From contig CAOKMT010000013.1 in assembly GCA_948469885.1 (NCBI GenBank), positions 1-57,833 of the forward strand: 57,833 nt of DNA, in the 5' to 3' direction. Numbering within the stretch: position 1 is the stretch's first letter; every line of letters begins with the position of its first letter. Below are positions 19,143 through 26,621 of this stretch, one piece after another. Source of the stretch: an uncultured Sporosarcina sp. Its GTDB lineage: Bacteria; Bacillota; Bacilli; Bacillales_A; Planococcaceae. Below the pieces are notes generated by a model that had not been told where the DNA came from, did no database searches, and saw only the letters and a program-made list of their open reading frames with translations. Both the position numbers and the translations under genes were made by a program.

Positions 19143-19166
19143 GACTTCTACATCCCCTTCTTGGAT

Positions 19167-19601
19167 CTACCGTTGATTGCCCACTAAGTTCTGCTCAACT
19201 TTAGAAGGAAGTTTCGCTTCAAAAGTACCTGCCACTTTTACTTCCCCTTTATCATTCAACGCGACGACTTCCCCGACGATCTTATTATCATCATGCTTCT
19301 CCAACACTTTACCAACGATTTCGATCGCTTCTCCGGGCTTCGTCATCTTCTGGAAACGGACTTTCAGTTTGCTCACATTTTTCCGAGGGATCCAAGTCGT
19401 CACCCCTTGCGACACCATTCCCATGATAAGCATGCCATGGGCGATGAGGCCTGTCCCGGCTTGCTCTCCTACTTCTTCGACCGTATGAAGCGGATTGAAA
19501 TCACCCGATGCGCCAGCGTACTTGACGAGTTGAACACGTGTAATCGGTTCTTTCTTCAAAACCGGAAATGAATCTCCTACATTCAAATCTTCATAGAACA
19601 T
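19167..19601 (-). CDS. MaoC-like dehydratase, catalytic subunit
   Basis: A 144-residue hot-dog-fold protein of the MaoC/(R)-hydratase family, which hydrates 2-enoyl-CoA. The catalytic pair is visible in GDFNPLH (Asp34 and His39), followed by GLIAHGML. I start it at ATG 19601, nine bases after AAGGAG; an upstream in-frame TTG at 19622 overlaps the previous gene and lacks a site. The adjacent gene encodes the partner half that lacks the histidine, so a heteromeric hydratase is likely. Confidence 0.92.
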   Translation of the reverse strand: MFYEDLNVGDSFPVLKKEPITRVQLVKYAGASGDFNPLHTVEEVGEQAGTGLIAHGMLIMGMVSQGVTTWIPRKNVSKLKVRFQKMTKPGEAIEIVGKVLEKHDDNKIVGEVVALNDKGEVKVAGTFEAKLPSKVEQNLVGNQR

Positions 19602-19618
19602 TTGCCCTCTCTCCTTCC

Positions 19619-20071
19619 TCAATGACGGTGCACTGTCGTATTTCTTGAAATCGCTGCCAATTCGCCCCGTTGGTTTTTGTAACGGTTTTCGGTCTTAATA
19701 AGATCCATGCCGCCCGAAGCGCCTTTTTTCACTTTCACATCGATCACTTTACTGTTGACCGTTAATACATCGCCCGGATAAATATCGAGCAGATGCTCGT
19801 ACTCCTGTTCTCCGTGTAAAATCTTCACAGGGTTCAGTTTCAGGATTTTCATCTTTTCATCGAAACTGTAACCGCCCCACGTATCGACGACTTGCAAAAA
19901 TGTAAGTGGGATCGGGACATCATCAAAGCCCGCCTCCTGTGCCGCCTCTTTACTTTGATAAATCGGATTGTCATCCCCGATGGCAGCAGCGAGCTCTTTG
20001 ATCTTCCCTTTTTCTATCTCAAAGCTATACGGCTCGTATTCCAAGCCGATCAATTCTTTTACATTGGACAA
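19619..20071 (-). CDS. MaoC-like N-terminal-type hydratase subunit (non-catalytic half)
   Basis: A 150-residue protein resembling the FAS1-like/MaoC N-terminal hot-dog domain. At the equivalent of the catalytic site it reads IGDDNPIY, keeping the acidic residues but lacking the histidine. Such halves pair with a catalytic MaoC half in two-gene hydratases (for example the Had-type pairs of actinobacteria). The gene ends 17 bases before the catalytic subunit's start, so the pair is probably made together. The exact role of this half (shaping the acyl pocket) is inference from the family. Confidence 0.88.
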   Translation of the reverse strand: MSNVKELIGLEYEPYSFEIEKGKIKELAAAIGDDNPIYQSKEAAQEAGFDDVPIPLTFLQVVDTWGGYSFDEKMKILKLNPVKILHGEQEYEHLLDIYPGDVLTVNSKVIDVKVKKGASGGMDLIKTENRYKNQRGELAAISRNTTVHRH

Positions 20072-20130
20072 ATCCAGTCACCTCTCCCTATTTTAAAGGC
20101 GCCAAACATTGACACCCTCGTCGTTATCGC

Positions 20131-21066
20131 TTATTTCATTTCGACTTTGACTTTCCCAATGAGCGGATCATACGGGAAAACGTCTGCGGATACTTCCAAT
20201 GGTGTGAAATCAGATTTGAACGACTCTTTCATCTGGCTGAGGCTCTCCACATCCCAACCTTCCGAATTATATGCGGAACGCACCGGGCGCGGTTGGGAGA
20301 ACAGGATGATCTCGTCTCCTCTCACACCGAAAATCTGACCACTTACATCGGACGCATCGTCAGTCGCCAAATAAGCAACAATTGGCGCAATCAATGCAGG
20401 CGTCATTTGTTGGATCTTCCCGACTCTTTCCTTCTGATCATCCGTCTCTGTTGGAATCGTCCCGATCAATCGACTCCAAGCGAAAGGTGCGATGGCATTC
20501 GCTGTCACATTGTAACGCGCCATATCTAACGCTGTTGAATTTGTTAAACCGAAAATGCCTAGTTTGGCCGCAGCGTAGTTTCCTTGTCCGATATTCCCAA
20601 TCAACCCTGAAGTAGATGTGAAGTTGATGAACCTACCTCTTTTTTCTTCTTTGAAGTACGGAGCCGCCGCACGGGTCATATTGAAACTCCCTTTTAAGTG
20701 AACAGCGATGACCGAATCCCATTCTTCCTCGGACATTTTGAAAATCATTCGGTCCCGTAAAATCCCCGCATTGTTGACAACTATATCTAATCTACCGAAT
20801 CCATCCAACGCCTGTTGCACCATTTTTTCCGCGTTTTCCAATTCGGAGACCGAGTCATAATTCGCAATCGCTTCGCCGCCTGCCGCTTTGATTTCTTGGA
20901 CGACCTGGTCAGCAACTTGAATATCGTTACCTGCCCCGTCAGGTCCTCCTCCTAAATCATTGACGACGACTTTCGCGCCTTCTTTCGCCATTAAAAGTGC
21001 AATTTCCCGTCCAATGCCACGACCTGCTCCTGTCACGATTGCCACTTTACCATTTAAATTCCCCAT
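20131..21066 (-). CDS. Short-chain dehydrogenase (probable 3-hydroxyacyl-CoA dehydrogenase)
   Basis: A 311-residue SDR. Cofactor motif TGAGRGIG at 12-19, NNAG at 98-101, and the catalytic set Ser151, Tyr164 and Lys168 (STSGLIGNIGQGNYAAAK). The string VVVNDLGG after the second strand points to NAD(H) use. Its C-terminal extension and length resemble the dehydrogenase part of peroxisomal-type multifunctional enzyme 2, which fits work on 3-hydroxyacyl-CoA made by the MaoC pair. It is the first gene of the long sigma-54 operon, with GGAGGGG just upstream of the ATG. No thiolase follows in the operon. Confidence 0.92.
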   Translation of the reverse strand: MGNLNGKVAIVTGAGRGIGREIALLMAKEGAKVVVNDLGGGPDGAGNDIQVADQVVQEIKAAGGEAIANYDSVSELENAEKMVQQALDGFGRLDIVVNNAGILRDRMIFKMSEEEWDSVIAVHLKGSFNMTRAAAPYFKEEKRGRFINFTSTSGLIGNIGQGNYAAAKLGIFGLTNSTALDMARYNVTANAIAPFAWSRLIGTIPTETDDQKERVGKIQQMTPALIAPIVAYLATDDASDVSGQIFGVRGDEIILFSQPRPVRSAYNSEGWDVESLSQMKESFKSDFTPLEVSADVFPYDPLIGKVKVEMK

Positions 21067-21149
21067 TCAATTCCCCTCCATTTTTCTCCTTGTAAAATTG
21101 GTGACTTCTCCCGATCCATCTACAATCCAGCCACTCTACTCAATACAAT

Positions 21150-21165
21150 TGCAAGTTATGTGCCA
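21150..21165 (-). promoter_or_regulatory. Sigma-54 (-24/-12) promoter of the SDR-MaoC-ACAD operon
   Basis: Minus strand TGGCAC-ATAAC-TTGCA: a full consensus match for a sigma-54 promoter, 84 bases upstream of the SDR start codon. The twin dyad operator lies about 100-130 bp further upstream. Confidence 0.92.
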
Positions 21166-21262
21166 ACTTATTTTTCACTAAGAAAAACTTCTAATCTTGT
21201 GATTCCACTACACTTTCATAGAATGCGCCGGCATGGATGCAAAGAATTAAATGGACACTTCT

Positions 21263-21299
21263 TGTCTTTTTGCGTGGACACTGTCTTCATTTGTAGACA
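21263..21299. promoter_or_regulatory. Tandem dyad operator (probable UAS), copy B
   Basis: Two 18-bp dyads one base apart: TGTCT-N8-GGACA (21263-21280) and TGTCT-N8-AGACA (21282-21299), the same layout as at 9848-9884. An extra GGACA half-site is at 21253-21257. It lies in the gap between the nhaC-like gene's end and the SDR gene. Confidence 0.82.
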
Positions 21300-21340
21300 C
21301 TCAGAAATAAACTCATTTATTTTGACATGAACCAAAAAAA

Positions 21341-21367
21341 GCTAAGAACATATAGCATGTTCTTAGC
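21341..21367 (-). terminator. Terminator after the NhaC-like gene
   Basis: Perfect 11-bp stem GCTAAGAACAT/ATGTTCTTAGC followed by seven T on the minus strand. The stop codon of the antiporter gene lies inside the stem. Confidence 0.88.
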
Positions 21368-22646
21368 CTGAAACATTTTTCTTCAATTTTGGATAACCGA
21401 TCAAAATCGCAACAACACAACAAATCCCCATCAACACCGGATAAAACGAATACATCATAATACTCAACGGCGAAATCGCTGCAAGTCCTGCCGCAGCAAG
21501 TAATTGAGCACCATAAGGCAAAACCCCTTGCCAACAGCTCGAAAACGTATCCAATAAGCTTGCCGACTTTCTCGGATCGATTTCATACTCGTCCGCAATT
21601 TGTTTGACGAGCGGGCCTGTAATAATAATCGCTATCGTATTATTCGCCGTCGCAATATCTGCGGCACTTACTAAACCGGCAATGCCGAACTCGGCTCCTT
21701 TTTTTGTTTTCACTTTACGTGTAATCGCCCGAAGTAAATAGTCGATCCCACCATTATGCTGAATGATGCCAACAATCCCACCGATTAAAATAGACACAAT
21801 CGCCAAGTCTTCCATCGTCATAATGCCTTCAGCCGCCACTTGCAATAAACTACTTAAATGATAAGACCCATCAATCAGTCCAATCACGCCCGCAAAAATC
21901 GTGCCGCCTACTAATACAACCAACACATGTGCGCCCGACAAGGCTGCAACCAAAACGGCAATATACGGGAGTATTTTCATTAACTCATACGAATATTCTC
22001 CAACAAGCGCCCCTTCAGTTCCCTGCGTCAGTACCCCGAGAATAAACATCGTCAAGAGTGCCCCTGGGAGTACAATCCAAAAATTCACTTTAAATTTATC
22101 TTTCATTTTCGTACCTTGCGTTCGAACCGCTGCAATCGTTGTATCTGAAATCATCGACAAATTATCCCCGAACATCGCGCCTCCGACAACCGTTGCCATC
22201 GCAAGTGCGACCGGGACCCCTGTCTCACTCGCAATACCGACACCGATTGGCGCAAGTGCCACAATGGTCCCCATCGAAGTTCCCATCGAAACAGAGATGA
22301 AACAACCGATCACGAACAAGCCAACTATCAACAAATTCGCAGGTAGTAAAGATAACCCTAAATTTACAGTCGACTCAACAGCGCCCATGCCTTTTGCAAC
22401 ACCCGCAAAAGCTCCAGCCAAAATAAAAATGACCGCCATTAAAATAATGTTCGGATGCCCTGCACTTTTAGTAAAAACTTCAACCTTTTGACTAAACGCC
22501 TTTTGCCGGTTCATCAAAATCGCAACATTCAACGGCATCCTCGAAAAATCTTTCGTCAAAACACCTGAACCGATAAAAAGAAAGACAAAAATAAATAAAG
22601 GCAAAAACGCAAAGAGACTTCCTTTTTTCATTTCCTCACTCGACAT
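21363..22646 (-). CDS. NhaC-family Na+/H+ antiporter-like transporter
   Basis: A 427-residue polytopic membrane protein with about 11-12 hydrophobic segments. The NhaC-family string MFGDNLSMISDTTIAA is present, with SMGTSMGTIVALAPIGVGIA before it and ADIATANNTIAIIITGPL near the C-terminus. Members exchange Na+ and H+, and some exchange organic ions such as amino acids, so the substrate is open. It stands alone: the terminator after it and 140 bases before the next upstream gene isolate it. It lies between the acyl-CoA operon and the second flagellin gene, without a clear link to either. Confidence 0.88.
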   Translation of the reverse strand: MSSEEMKKGSLFAFLPLFIFVFLFIGSGVLTKDFSRMPLNVAILMNRQKAFSQKVEVFTKSAGHPNIILMAVIFILAGAFAGVAKGMGAVESTVNLGLSLLPANLLIVGLFVIGCFISVSMGTSMGTIVALAPIGVGIASETGVPVALAMATVVGGAMFGDNLSMISDTTIAAVRTQGTKMKDKFKVNFWIVLPGALLTMFILGVLTQGTEGALVGEYSYELMKILPYIAVLVAALSGAHVLVVLVGGTIFAGVIGLIDGSYHLSSLLQVAAEGIMTMEDLAIVSILIGGIVGIIQHNGGIDYLLRAITRKVKTKKGAEFGIAGLVSAADIATANNTIAIIITGPLVKQIADEYEIDPRKSASLLDTFSSCWQGVLPYGAQLLAAAGLAAISPLSIMMYSFYPVLMGICCVVAILIGYPKLKKNVSG

Positions 22647-22787
22647 ATATACGCCACCATTTTTCCATCAAAATTGTATGTGTTTATTACTATCAAACGT
22701 ATAGTATAACATATCGATAAGCGGCCGGTCATCTCTACTCAGAACTCACGGAAAAAATTGACAATAACAAAGAAAAGCGCGTTTCCA

Positions 22788-23603
22788 TCATTGCTTTAAT
22801 AATTGCAAAACGGATTGCGCTTGTTGCATATGCAACGCGAGTATATGCTGGCTCGCTTGCAGTAAAATATTCGCTTTCGTCAGGGCCATCATTTCTTTGG
22901 CAATATCAGTATCCCGAATACGGGACTCGGCAGCCGTCAAGTTCTCTTCCATAACCGCCGCATTATTGTAAGCATGTTCAAGTCGATTCACGTAAGCCCC
23001 CATACGAGAACGTTCCGAGGAAACTTTTCCGATCGCCTCATCCAACAGCCCAATCGACTCGTCCGCCTGCTCCCGAGTAAGGAGGGATGCGTCTTCCAAT
23101 CCTAAAGCCCCTACCCCCATATCGCCGATCGAAAACTCGATCGACTGGCCTGCATTTGGTCCAGCTTGTGTCTTAAATGAAGATCGGGAACCATCCAATA
23201 GAGGAAGTGTATTAAAATTCGTATCCTTCGAATTCCGTTCAATCTCTTCTTTCAGTTGTTGAAATTCAATATCAAGCAACGCACGATCTACATCAGTCAC
23301 TGTATCACTCGCCGCTTGAACACTCAATTCACGCAACCGTTGCAACATCGCATGGGTTTCCTGCAACGCCCCCTCAGCCGTTTGGAATAAAGACATGCTG
23401 TCCTGTATATTCCGCTGGGCCACTTGCAACCCACGAATTTGCGCACGCATCCTTTCGGAAATGGCCAAGCCGGCAGGATCATCCGCCGCACGGTTAATGC
23501 GTAATCCTGAAGAAAGACGTTCCATCGAAAGCATCACTTGATTATTGTGCATATTCATATTGCGCAAAATGTTCAGCCCCATCGCATTCCAATTTCCCAG
23601 CAC
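22788..23603 (-). CDS. Second flagellin (short)
   Basis: A 271-residue flagellin. The N-terminal D0/D1 block (RLSSGLRINRAADDPAGLAISERM, residues about 29-52) and the C-terminal block (ENLTAAESRIRDTDIAKEMM...LLKQ) are both intact, joined by a short middle, so there is little or no D2/D3. It starts before the normal position with MLGNWNAMGLNILRNMNMHN in place of the usual MIINHN. The start is GTG 23603 with GGAGGAGG nine bases upstream. It has its own sigma-D promoter and is single-copy in its unit. The main flagellin Hag lies at 29652-30884. It may be a minor filament or hook-proximal subunit; that is inference. Confidence 0.93.
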   Translation of the reverse strand: MLGNWNAMGLNILRNMNMHNNQVMLSMERLSSGLRINRAADDPAGLAISERMRAQIRGLQVAQRNIQDSMSLFQTAEGALQETHAMLQRLRELSVQAASDTVTDVDRALLDIEFQQLKEEIERNSKDTNFNTLPLLDGSRSSFKTQAGPNAGQSIEFSIGDMGVGALGLEDASLLTREQADESIGLLDEAIGKVSSERSRMGAYVNRLEHAYNNAAVMEENLTAAESRIRDTDIAKEMMALTKANILLQASQHILALHMQQAQSVLQLLKQ

Positions 23604-23637
23604 CCCATCCCCTCCTCCAATCTATTCCTTTTCATTA

Positions 23638-23664
23638 TTATCGGCAAAAATGGAAGATTGTTAA
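23638..23664 (-). promoter_or_regulatory. Sigma-D promoter of the second flagellin gene
   Basis: Minus strand TTAA-N15-GCCGATAA: -10 matches 7 of 8 with correct spacing, 35 bases upstream of the GTG start. Confidence 0.85.
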
Positions 23665-23672
23665 TTGTTCAC

Positions 23673-23703
23673 AAAAAAATCCCTATCCATAGGTGGACAG
23701 GGA
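23673..23703 (-). terminator. Terminator after the coiled-coil gene
   Basis: Stem TCCCTGTCCA/TGGATAGGGA (one G-T pair) on the minus strand followed by seven T. It ends the unit of the 23760-24182 gene just before the second flagellin's promoter. Confidence 0.8.
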
Positions 23704-23759
23704 CTCGGTTTAATTTTATCAATGTTGACACATGGCTCGACATTGCTCAAAAACTGTAT

Positions 23760-24182
23760 TTAAATTAAATCTCTTCTAATTTTAAAAATATCCATTTCAT
23801 TTTTGGCCGTTTTTTGGAATGTGAACTCCAAACCACTTTTGATTTCCGACACATCTTCCTTCAAAGAGGTAATATCTCCTTGCATTTTATGGACATCCAT
23901 CGCTACACTTTCCAATCTGGCATCCGTTTCTTCTTGCCTATCCAAAATAGCACGTGTCAATTTTGTATTTTCATCCAACTGTGCTTTGACACTTGTCAGG
24001 TCAGTTTGAAGAGTCCCGACGTCCGTTTTAAGAACCGAAAGCTCCGTTTTCATACTGGCCACATCGGTTTTGACACTAGATAGCTCCGTTTTCATATCAG
24101 CCATGTCGGTTTTAACGTCCGCGAGTTCACCTTTGATTCCTGTCACTTCCGACAAAATCTGTTGTAATATTTTTTCGTTCAT
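23760..24182 (-). CDS. Coiled-coil protein with heptad repeats, function unknown
   Basis: A 140-residue protein built almost wholly of heptads. Residues about 22-65 alternate the units KTDVxxM/L and KTELSxx (VKTDMADMKTELSSVKTDV and onward), a near-perfect tandem repeat. A long parallel coiled coil is expected. No signal peptide or membrane segment is present, and I do not recognise a named family. GGAGGGATG lies upstream of its ATG. It is a single-gene unit between the second flagellin and a chemoreceptor; whether it works in motility is unknown. Confidence 0.75.
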   Translation of the reverse strand: MNEKILQQILSEVTGIKGELADVKTDMADMKTELSSVKTDVASMKTELSVLKTDVGTLQTDLTSVKAQLDENTKLTRAILDRQEETDARLESVAMDVHKMQGDITSLKEDVSEIKSGLEFTFQKTAKNEMDIFKIRRDLI

Positions 24183-24392
24183 CTACTCATCCCTCCATTG
24201 TAAATATTCATCGTACGTTTCGTTTCACAAGTATGGGGATCAATTAGTTCGTAAATGGGGATATCTTCATTTTACCATAAAAAACGGATCGATTGAAGCC
24301 TTTTTGTAGTTCGAAAAGCATTGGTAATCAGTGTATTGCCTATACACATTCTATAACGATTATTAGTAATTTTACGTCTATTATCCCTATCC

Positions 24393-24419
24393 TTCATTTC
24401 ATCTTTTCTAGGCCGAAGT
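24393..24419 (+). promoter_or_regulatory. Weak candidate sigma-D promoter of the second Cache chemoreceptor
   Basis: GCCGAAGT (6 of 8) at 24412-24419 with TTCA 15 bases upstream. The -35 is poor, so this is tentative. Confidence 0.35.
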
Positions 24420-24459
24420 ATAGATAGAACGAGACTTATTATGATAGAAGAGGTGCTTT

Positions 24460-26454
24460 ATGTTTAGGTCGATCAGAACAAAAATATTACTTACTGTCGC
24501 AATTTTATTTCTAATTGGCATAGCTGCATTGACTGCGCTAAGTAGCATACAAGTGAAACAGAAAACAGAAGAAAACCTGTTGGATCAAAGTGCTTTGCTC
24601 GTTAACGAGATGACACAGTCAATCAGTTACTTCTTCGAACAATTTGAGAAAGGATTACTCCAATTATCCACCGCGGCCCCGGTTTTGGACTTTTCATTAA
24701 CAGGTGCCTTGGATGAAAATAATGCGCGTCTTGACGCCTTAAATGCTGAGCTTTCCAAAAATCTCAATCTATATGACCAGGCGTTGACGGTCTATTATTC
24801 TCACCCCGACCGTCATGTCAACATGCCTTATACGGAATACGGGGATGATTACGACCCGACAACGCGTCCATGGTACCAAAATGCGTTGGAAAATCCTGAT
24901 GTGGTCGCGTGGACAAGTCCTTATATTAATGCCGCGAACGGCGAATACATCATCACCGCTTCCAAAGTTGTCTATGCGAACGGCGAATTTGACGGCGTCA
25001 TTGCTTTCGATATTGAGCTAACCGCATTGACGGATCATCTGTCAAATACGGAACTTGGTTATGGTGGCTATCCCATTATCCTTGACGATGCAGGAACCGG
25101 TATCGTGCACCCTACGTTACGCGGGGAAAGCTTAATGGAATTCCCATACGTTGCAGAGATGTACCAAGACAATAAGCTTGACGGAGCCGTTCATTATACA
25201 CATGAAGGAACTAATAGGATCAATGTATTTTCAACCATTCCTGAACTCGGTTGGAAAGTCGGTGCCGTGTACGATGAAAAAGAAATTATTGAGACTGCCA
25301 AAGATTTACGGAATTCGATGATTGTCATTGCCGCTATTATATTGTTGCTCTTTGTCGGCATCCTTTATGTAGGCATCAGCCGGATGATCAACCCTATTGG
25401 AAAATTGAACACCTTAATGAACGATGTTTCCAATGGCGATTTGACCGTCCGCTCGGATATTCAAGCGAATGATGAAATCGGGCAATTATCAACGAATTTC
25501 AATACGATGATCGAAAACATGAACAACATTATCGGCGTCGTCGACAATTCCGCGCAAAACGTCAGAGGCAGTTCCGAAAGCTTGAGTGCCGTCGCCGAAG
25601 AAACGAGTGCCTCGAGCGCTGAAGTCGCACATGCGGTCAATGAAATCGCACACGGTGCCGCAAGATCGGCGGAAGATGCAGTAACGGTAACGGAACATGC
25701 CGACAAACTCGGCCATCAGATCCAGGACATGACTGAAAAAGCCGAAACGATGACCGAAATCGCCACGAAAGCCGGCGAAATGAATGCGAACGGCCAAGCC
25801 CAAATGAATGAACTGCAGTCAACGTTCAATGACTCCGCACAGACATTACAAGCGATGACTAAAGAAATTGGATTATTGGAAGAAAAAGTAAGCGACATCG
25901 GGATCGTGATGGACACAATCACTGAGATCTCCGCACAAACGAACTTACTTGCATTGAACGCAAGCATCGAAGCGGCACGTGCTGGAGAACACGGTAAAGG
26001 CTTTGCGGTCGTCGCAGAAGAGGTACGCAAACTCGCCGAACAATCCGCAAGATCAACAGAAGAAGTCCGCACGACTGTCCAAGAACTCCAAGAAGAAACA
26101 CGACTCGTTTCCGAACAACTGGAAAACACAAGACAAAACTTCCGCACACAAGGGGCGGTCGTATCCGAAACTGAAATGACGTTCAATGAAATCTCAACAT
26201 TGATGACAGAAATGCGCAGCTCAATTGACGCCGTTTCAGCAGAAATCATGTCTGTCGATTCATTGAAAAATGAAGTTGCCGCAACGATTCAAACGATGGC
26301 AGCCACTTCTCAAGAAACAGCGGCAGCATGCGAAGAAGTGAGCGCCTCCACAGACGAACAACTCCGCGCCATCCAATCAGTTACCGACGCAGCCGAAACA
26401 TTGACGGAACTGAGCGAAGAACTGACGGATGCGGTGGATCGGTTTAAAGTGTAA
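24460..26454 (+). CDS. Methyl-accepting chemotaxis protein with extracellular Cache domain, paralogue 2
   Basis: A 664-residue chemoreceptor with the same layout as the one at 6070-8067: TM1 near 8-30, Cache sensor to about 280 ([39 protein letters not shown]), TM2 near 285-308, HAMP, and the signalling hairpin with [23 protein letters not shown]. The cytoplasmic halves are very alike and the sensors clearly diverged, so it is a duplication with probable ligand change. AGAGGTGC lies just upstream of the ATG. Confidence 0.95.
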   Translation: MFRSIRTKILLTVAILFLIGIAALTALSSIQVKQKTEENLLDQSALLVNEMTQSISYFFEQFEKGLLQLSTAAPVLDFSLTGALDENNARLDALNAELSKNLNLYDQALTVYYSHPDRHVNMPYTEYGDDYDPTTRPWYQNALENPDVVAWTSPYINAANGEYIITASKVVYANGEFDGVIAFDIELTALTDHLSNTELGYGGYPIILDDAGTGIVHPTLRGESLMEFPYVAEMYQDNKLDGAVHYTHEGTNRINVFSTIPELGWKVGAVYDEKEIIETAKDLRNSMIVIAAIILLLFVGILYVGISRMINPIGKLNTLMNDVSNGDLTVRSDIQANDEIGQLSTNFNTMIENMNNIIGVVDNSAQNVRGSSESLSAVAEETSASSAEVAHAVNEIAHGAARSAEDAVTVTEHADKLGHQIQDMTEKAETMTEIATKAGEMNANGQAQMNELQSTFNDSAQTLQAMTKEIGLLEEKVSDIGIVMDTITEISAQTNLLALNASIEAARAGEHGKGFAVVAEEVRKLAEQSARSTEEVRTTVQELQEETRLVSEQLENTRQNFRTQGAVVSETEMTFNEISTLMTEMRSSIDAVSAEIMSVDSLKNEVAATIQTMAATSQETAAACEEVSASTDEQLRAIQSVTDAAETLTELSEELTDAVDRFKV

Positions 26455-26460
26455 CGAACT

Positions 26461-26491
26461 TTTCCCGCCTGAACCATTGCCAGGCGGGAAA
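26461..26491 (+). terminator. Terminator after the second Cache chemoreceptor
   Basis: Perfect 11-bp stem TTTCCCGCCTG/CAGGCGGGAAA followed by TTTTCC, six bases after the stop codon. Confidence 0.88.
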
Positions 26492-26621
26492 TTTTCCACT
26501 TTACCCGAGAACCTCGGCGCATGCGTTGCAGTTAAATGTTGCTCTGCTTCATTAGAAGAGTCCAAATAAATTCCGCTTCTCCTATGTACTACAAAAAGGA
26601 TTGTCAGAAAAGAGGTTAACA

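Noticed and set aside
21901-22491. 196-residue plus-strand frame opposite the NhaC-like gene
   Set aside because: It is the mirror of a strongly coding membrane protein gene; no start signal or family.
25716-26249. 177-residue minus-strand frame within the second Cache chemoreceptor
   Set aside because: Antisense shadow of the signalling domain, rich in Ser/Val as expected; similar shadows occur opposite the other chemoreceptors.
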